Assembly (NCBI GenBank): GCA_000711775.1 | Contig: ARYC01000386.1 | Span: 62,001 to 126,000, forward strand | DNA length: 64,000 nt | Direction: 5' to 3' | Origin: Oxytricha trifallax | Taxonomy: Eukaryota; Ciliophora; Spirotrichea; Sporadotrichida; Oxytrichidae | In this document: positions 58,239 to 64,000 of the stretch, piece after piece | Layout: every line of letters begins with the position of its first letter | Numbering within the stretch: position 1 is the first letter of the stretch | Notes under the pieces: generated by a model | What the model was told of the DNA's origin: nothing | Seen by the model: only the letters and a program-made list of their open reading frames with translations | The model's database searches: none | Program-made: the position numbers and the translations under genes

Positions 58239-58340
58239 ATTAGTACACGAAAATTGAATCTAAAAGAAGATGTTCCTGTTTAATTAACATAGTTTATGAT
58301 CATTGCAACCTTATATTACTTTTTGGACTTTCAAATATAA
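58239..58340 (+). CDS. Family gene copy D, block 1 (LNLKEDVPVQLTQFMI)
   Basis: Reads ISTRKLNLKEDVPVQLTQFM, IIATLYYFLDFQ. Aligned with 8702/10148 and 26640. Confidence 0.65.
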
Positions 58341-58376
58341 TAAAATCTAAATTTTATTATTATAAATTTTTTTCAG

Positions 58377-58550
58377 TCAACACCAAAAAAATTTAACTGG
58401 ATTTTGATTGATGGTATCAACTTTGATAAAGCCATGAAAAATCTTGGAACTTAACCACCAGTTAATTTCCTTCTTCAATTTTTTCCTGATTAGTATTATA
58501 AAAGTTTTGATGATCTAGTAGACAGTATAGGCTCTTATATTAATAGAAAA
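58377..58550 (+). CDS. Family gene copy D, block 2 (WILIDGINFDKAMKNLG)
   Basis: After TTTTTTCAG it reads STPKKFNWILIDGINFDKAM, KNLGTQPPVNFLLQFFPDQY, YKSFDDLVDSIGSYINR. Homologues at 10257 and 26803. Confidence 0.75.
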
Positions 58551-58627
58551 GTATTTGATCAATTTTTAGTTTGATTTATGCAAATTAATAAATTAATTTT
58601 CATTGATTTAATAACAAAAAGTTCTCA

Positions 58628-58690
58628 ACATTTGATCATTTGAAGAACTTATAGCTTATGTATAAACTTAGAAGTAACTATTTATAAAAT
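58628..58690 (+). CDS. Family gene copy D, block 3 (LQLMYKLRSNY)
   Basis: Reads TFDHLKNLQLMYKLRSNYLQ. Homologues at 10999 and 27721. Confidence 0.6.
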
Positions 58691-60253
58691 TGAATTGATT
58701 TAGAAACTTTAATTTCTTAAAGATAATTTTTATATATAATTTTTTAATAAAATTTCAACTTTAAGGACAATCAAATTTTATAATTTACCAGTTTATTTTG
58801 GTATAAATAAACATGCTCTTCTCCTGAATAATATTCTAATTTAACTCTGCGAAATCTTGATTTAATTAAAAGTATAATAAAGTACTTTCAATTCTAATAT
58901 AAAAGTTTTGATGAATTAATATTGTGTTATTTAATATTTGTTCAATTTTTATTTCTATTTAAAATAATTAAAAATTTCCTTTTAATTTAAAAAAAATTTA
59001 GTATTGTATACTATCTCTTATTATACTAATAAAATCTATTGAAATTTTAATTTCTACAAATTAATAATAATTTTGAAATATTATGAAGATAAAGAATTAT
59101 GATCCCAAAAATTATTAATTTAATTATTTACTTATTTATATATAATAAATTCTTAAATCGTATAACTTTAGCACAATTAAAACATTTTTGGTAATCTTTG
59201 ATAATTGATTCTTATTAAATATCGAATAAATAATTTATAAGCTTTTCATAATTAATGGCTAAACATAAAATGCGGCAGTTAGAATAAATTTTTGGTAATA
59301 CTTTGAAATAATTTATTAATTCATAAAATGAAAAATTTTATACAATTTTTAAGGAAAGAGATCAATAATTTCAAATTTTGAGCATCTTTCTATGTATTTT
59401 TTAAAATTAATTAATACTAATTTAAACATAAGGTCCATTTTGATCTTGATTTTTGAATATTTAAAAATAAAAAATATATTTCTTACATATATTAAAAATA
59501 AAATAATCCTATTATTTATATTTTTCTATAAATGTTTAATTTATAATTTAATTATGAAAAAATAAGATTTTTTTTAGAATTTGAAAAGATTTAATGTTTA
59601 ATCTTTAATGTTTATTTTTTATATATAATTTTAGTTTTTATTAAAAACATAAAAACAGATTAAAGACATTTGTATATTTATTAATCAATTCATAAAATTA
59701 ATGAATCACTATTTAATTTAAAGAAGAAAATGGATAGTTTTTTACTATAGTTATCTAGAGAATAATTAAGTTAAGTTGAAAATATATACAATTAATTTAA
59801 ATTCAAATCATTTTGTAGATAAAATCAAAATAGCTTATATTAAATAGAATATAATATAATTTGGATATTAGGTTATTTCTTAAATTTATATATTATAGAT
59901 TCAAACTTATTTATTAATTATTTCTACAGATATAAATCGATAAAAATTTTACAAAATTAAACTTTTATACGAACACATACCTATAATTAAAAGTGTGAGA
60001 TGAAATTAATGGAAAAGACTAATTTTATATTAAAAAAACTTCTAAGATAGGGTTTGATGGATTCATAAAGAAAATGAAAAAAAGATTATTTTTATTTAAT
60101 ACATAATCATAATATTCTTTACATTAAAGACTTAGTTTTTTATAAACTGCTAAAATTTTAAATAATATAAAAACACTTTTAAAAATAAACATATTAGATT
60201 AAAATTTAATAATTTATTTAATGGAGGTTTTTTATTGAATTAGGAGTTTAAAA
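58691..60253. other. AT-rich gap in copy D
   Basis: Only low-complexity AT sequence was seen between blocks 3 and 4. Confidence 0.4.
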
Positions 60254-60335
60254 TGTAAAGAAGTTCAAGATCTTAACGAAAAATTTAAGTAAACTCAAAA
60301 AATTGCTTTCCACAACTTATTGATTGATATTAAAT
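60254..60335 (+). CDS. Family gene copy D, block 4 (CKEVQDLNEKFKQTQKIAFH)
   Basis: Reads CKEVQDLNEKFKQTQKIAFH, NLLIDIK, then TGA at 60336, as in copies B and C. Homologues at 15113 and 28724. Confidence 0.7.
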
Positions 60336-60631
60336 GAAAATGAAGAAATCTTTAGTTATTAATGACAATAATTACTTAAAATGACAAAATTTATATATTT
60401 TAATTCTCCTTTCTTAAATTATCAATATTTAAGATTTAAATTTTTTGTTAAAGATATTTTTGTAGTTTTTATTTTCTGATAATTCAAAGTAGATAAACTA
60501 AATTTATTATTTAAAATAAAATTAAAAAACAGATGATTGGAGTCTATGATAAATTATTGGCTAAGTTTAAGCAAAATGGTAATTATTGATACTTCTTTGA
60601 TTCGTTATTGAAATAAATTTAAGAATATAAG

Positions 60632-60660
60632 AGTTGGGGGGAGTGGTTCTTGGTTAGAAC
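60632..60660. repeat. Solo right end of a GTTCTGACC-type foldback
   Basis: GTTGGGGGGAGTGGTTCTTG followed by GTTAGAAC resembles the right terminus of the C-rich family (GGGGTCTTGGTCAGAA). No partner arm was found. Confidence 0.4.
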
Positions 60661-60934
60661 AAATATGTCTTAAATTTTTCAAAAATGTTTTTTCAAAAAA
60701 ATGAAATTTTTTTATTTTACAATTTATTAATTAGTACTCAATCAACTATAAATTTTTTTGTATAATGCAAATTATGTTTGTTTTATTATGAAATTAAAAA
60801 AATTATTATTTTAGAAAATAAGCTTGATATAAATTTTAAAAAATATACAAGATATTTACTTCACAATATGGCACTTAATATACAATCATTAATTAGTTAG
60901 TAAGTTAAGTAAGGTATTTTGTGCTTAATATTAT

Positions 60935-61225
60935 GATGGAATCATACTGAAGGCGTCTTTCTACCGACTTCCCACCGGAAGATCAGTTGTGTCCTGCACC
61001 TATCTTGACCGTAGTAGAAACATTTGTCCTTACTTCCATGTAATCACTACGGATTTCCTGGCCGGGTCCTGAGCTACCATTTAAGGTCATATCAGCTCAA
61101 GCGAGTATCCCGTGTATTTTACCAAATACAAATATCAGCGAACCTTGGGTTCGAACCCCCTACCCTATAAGATTGGTTCAGTCGATCACCCATCTGGATA
61201 GTAGGTCTGAAACTAAATAATCATT
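60935..61225 (-). mobile_element. tRNA-derived SINE-like element
   Basis: About 290 GC-richer bases in AT-rich DNA. Read on the minus strand, GGTTCGAACCC (61146-61156) fits the tRNA T-arm/B-box exactly. GGGTGATCGACTGAACC, about 30 bases before it, could serve as an A-box. No full tRNA cloverleaf could be folded by eye. The B-box core is nearly self-complementary, so strand is uncertain. Confidence 0.5.
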
Positions 61226-61329
61226 ATATATTTTTTTACATCTAAAATTAATTATGAAGTTTTAAACATTTTATTAGGTTTATTATGTTAGTATTTCAAA
61301 TGTCCACAGTCCTGATTTGACTCTTAGTA

Positions 61330-61610
61330 TTTTAACTTTCATTTTGCGAATTATTCTAGGGAATCTAAACTGCCACTAATAGTACAATAATAGGTGGAAA
61401 TATTACATTTTTTAAACCCAAAATCAGAGTTCATTGATCTAGGAACTTTAAGCTTTAGGAATTTTATTAGTACCTGCTGAAATACAGTGGCTAAATAATC
61501 ACAGCTTGGAATTGAGATCATTAAAAATATGAAATAGGTAACGTAAGAAGCATCTTTATCAAACCACATATCTTCATTACTTAATGCTTTAAAACTTTTC
61601 CAAATAGTTA
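61330..61610 (-). CDS. Minus-strand coding segment conserved between copies C and D (copy D)
   Basis: The minus frame reads LTIWKSFKALSNEDMWFDKD, ASYVTYFIFLMISIPSCDYL, ATVFQQVLIKFLKLKVPRSM, NSDFGFKKCNISTYYC and SGSLDSLEQFAK, then TGA. It aligns with the copy C segment at 29200-29605, which sits at the same place between blocks 4 and 5. Frame is intact here. Function unknown. Confidence 0.6.
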
Positions 61611-62439
61611 AAACTAGCCTAGACTCTTTGAGCTAGTAGCTAACTTAGTTATGGGTCCATGCCATTAATATTCAACTCTATCAGCAACTACTAATATAAT
61701 TGCACCAAAATCATTGATAAGTAGTAGTAATATATGAATACTAAAAAACATTTTAGAATATTAAAAAATTTTTAATTAATACATATTTTAATTATCGTTT
61801 TTTATTTAGGTTAATTTCAAAATTTCATCAAACTTAAATCATAGTTTTATATTTTAATCATTTTTATTCAAGCCATTATTTATTAATTATGTTTATAAAT
61901 ATCTAAATTTACTAAATTATTGTCAATTAATAGAAAATATTAATTTAGATTAAATAATATTTTATTTTAAAAGCTCCATTATAAAATATATCTAAATACA
62001 AATCGTATTTTTATTCTTATTATATAAATTAATTAATTATACTAATCTTTGTAATTCTTTTCAATTTATTAATAAGAGTAAGTGATATTTTATTAAAAAT
62101 AAATTTAAATTCAAATCACTTAAAATTATGGTACTCAATAAAATATGAATTAAATCTTTAATTTTATTATAATACCATCGAATGATAAATATAAGCAACT
62201 GATTTTGTATGGAAATTTTATAATTTGTTGAGAAAATATTTACTTAATTAAAAATTATTATATTTTTTTAATTTATAATTTAAATAGGTTTATTCCTCAT
62301 TTATTTTCCAAAAAAATTAGTAATTAAATTAAATTATTTCGATTTTACAATTTATCAGCTTGAAATAACTTATTTAATGAATTTGTTGAATAATAAAAAT
62401 AAATAATTACTTTTTAAAATATGTACTTACAAACTATGG

Positions 62440-62600
62440 GGAAACGGTAGATAAGAGAGGGCAACGAATTTTACATAAATAATTTGATGTAAAATCTTGA
62501 ACATATCTCATAATTTCTTGGTGTCCTGGAATCTAATAAAGATCTCTAAAGAGTAATAAACATTATTGATCCTAATCTTAGAGATAAGATACTTGGCTGT
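62440..62600 (-). CDS. Possible minus-strand coding piece in copy D
   Basis: The minus frame reads LYQHSQVSYLQDQDQQC, RDLYQIPGHQEIMRYVQDF, TSNYLCKIRCPLLSTVSPQF without TGA. Locally GC-richer. No clear paralogue. Confidence 0.35.
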
Positions 62601-62927
62601 GCTGGTATAATTTAATTGGATCAAATCAATATTTTAGGATTTATTAATTTTTTTTATATAATAAAATAATAAAAATGATGATTATGAAATAGTTTAATGC
62701 AAGGGAATTTAAAAACCTTGAATTAATGATCTCTGGATTCAAAATTTAAATATGTTTTAGTTTTACTTTAGACTATATATGATTAGATAAAAAAGTATGG
62801 GCAATTTTAGAATTGCAGGAGACTTTTAATAAAAGAAAACAAACTAAAGACTTGAAATTTTGGGGTTTCTGTAGGGAACGAAGCATAATACCAAGGCCAT
62901 TTCCGTGCTAAAAGCACTAAACCAAAA

Positions 62928-63138
62928 TCACTAACAGTCTTGTAAATGTTTTAATTGTTGATCATTAGCTCGCATTTCTTGGGAGAGTTGTAAAACTTGG
63001 CACTCTAGCATATGTGTTTTGTAAGCTACCGACCAACAATCACTTAACTCTTAAAGACAACACCTCTTGCTTTGACTCAACCCCCACTTTAGTCCTTTGA
63101 ACCTTTCATGACTCTTTAATAAAGCTAAAACTTATGGA
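62928..63138 (-). CDS. Minus-strand C-terminal coding piece (coiled-coil-like)
   Basis: It reads VLALLKSHERFKGLKWGLSQ, SKRCCLQELSDCWSVAYK, THMLECQVLQLSQEMRANDQ, QLKHLQDCQ, then TGA 62928-62930. The last 35 residues have a heptad-like Leu/Met pattern. It is less AT-rich than its surroundings. It is opposite in strand to the family blocks, like 61330-61610, and may belong to the same second gene. Confidence 0.5.
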
Positions 63139-63460
63139 TAATTTAATATGATTGATTCAAGAAATTTATTATTATTTTTATTCACGCTTATTAATTGAAG
63201 TCTTAACACTTACTAACAACTTTATTAGTCTATAAGCTTATAGTAAAAATTCTCAGGACCCTTGATTAAAATAGTAAAATAATTAAATATAAAACAATTG
63301 TACGAAAATAATACAATAAAATGATTTTAAAAGAAAAATATTTAAAAACTTTATCTAGATATTCATTAAAATCTGAGAAATATATTTATAATCTCTCTAA
63401 TAATTAATAAAGTTAAATTATGAATATACTTCTTAATATACTTTGTTATTTAATTATAGA

Positions 63461-63612
63461 GCCAACATTTTGGTAAACTTTTTGATTCTTGAAAATTATG
63501 AGGAAAACAGTGAAATGATCCACAGACTTAAGAACTTCTAAGATCATCTGCCTAATTCAGAACTTTCTGAAGTTTAACATATTTTTAAGTCTATTAATGT
63601 AGAGTAACTAAT
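63461..63612 (+). CDS. Family gene copy D, block 5 (LKNFQDHLPNSELSEVQHIF)
   Basis: After a TAG junction it reads NILVNFLILENYEENSEMIH, RLKNFQDHLPNSELSEVQHI, FKSINVEQL. It is similar to copy C block 5 at 29661 in order and spacing. The rest of copy D lies beyond the window. Confidence 0.5.
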
Positions 63613-64000
63613 AATATTATATTTAAATGTAGAATATGTTTAATAATAAAATTTGAAAGTTATCGCCTTATATGAGTCCTTCTTTATACTACTACAAACT
63701 GAAATATTCTCCTTGCCAAAAACATTTAAGACTCAAAAAAATAAAATTAGAGGAGATATATTAATTACTCTTTAAAACCTTGATAGGAGTATCTTATCTA
63801 AGTTTATGGATTTTTGTGAAAATTATACCACATTAATCTTTAAGAATTTAATTAAAAATATTATTAATTAAATTTATTTATTAATTTTGAAATAACCAAA
63901 AATAAAAAATTAATCTTAAAAGTAGCGAAATATCTTCATGAAAATGTCTTTAATTATAATTAAATTTAAATTGTTTAGGTAAATTAATATAAATTAATCT

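Noticed and set aside
1..64000. CRISPR array, bacterial operons, bacterial promoters or ribosome sites
   Set aside because: No regularly spaced direct repeats and all evidence points to a ciliate nuclear genome.

Overview
The window looks like germline (micronuclear) DNA of a hypotrich ciliate of the Oxytricha/Stylonychia type. It is very AT-rich. Real coding stretches read through in-frame TAA and TAG (glutamine) and stop only at TGA. Several transposon ends carry the hypotrich telomere unit (G4T4/C4A4), as in telomere-bearing elements (TBEs). Standard-code ORFs are therefore mostly shadows, and the blocks below were found by reading with TAA/TAG = Gln and by comparing repeats inside the window. 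I cannot tell from sequence alone whether the gaps between blocks are internal eliminated sequences (IESs) or introns. Many blocks are preceded by TTTCAG or TTTTAG; others seem joined at short direct repeats (pointers).

The backbone is a head-to-tail array of four copies of one unrecognised large gene, each in many small blocks on the + strand. Copy A holds only the last blocks (149-2010). Copy B runs 8458-23130, copy C 25937-52471, and copy D starts at 57183 and leaves the window. Up to 17 conserved blocks keep the same order. Each of copies A, B and C is followed by a TBE-like element (2766-7791, 23389-25233, 53222-57020), so the ancestral duplicated unit was probably gene plus TBE. Further TBEs sit inside copy C (33613-37475 and about 47440-50690). 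One more TBE end opens the window (1-102). All TBE genes (57-kDa zinc-finger/kinase-like, 22-kDa, 42-kDa transposase) look decayed.

The gaps and TBEs are riddled with small non-autonomous elements: a C-rich foldback family starting GTTCTGACC; a G-rich family with 8-bp target duplications (TSDs); a family starting TTGTAGGAATACATT inserted at TA, two members of which carry a 78+ residue minus-strand frame; and single long palindromes (641, 1404 and 968 bp). Paralogous uninterrupted sites show that at least two of them interrupt the gene family.

A separate GC-richer block (12230-14515) inside copy B is packed with unrelated coding pieces on both strands, including the C-terminus of a calcineurin A catalytic subunit. 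Copies C and D also contain minus-strand coding pieces between their + strand blocks, as expected of interleaved or scrambled germline loci.
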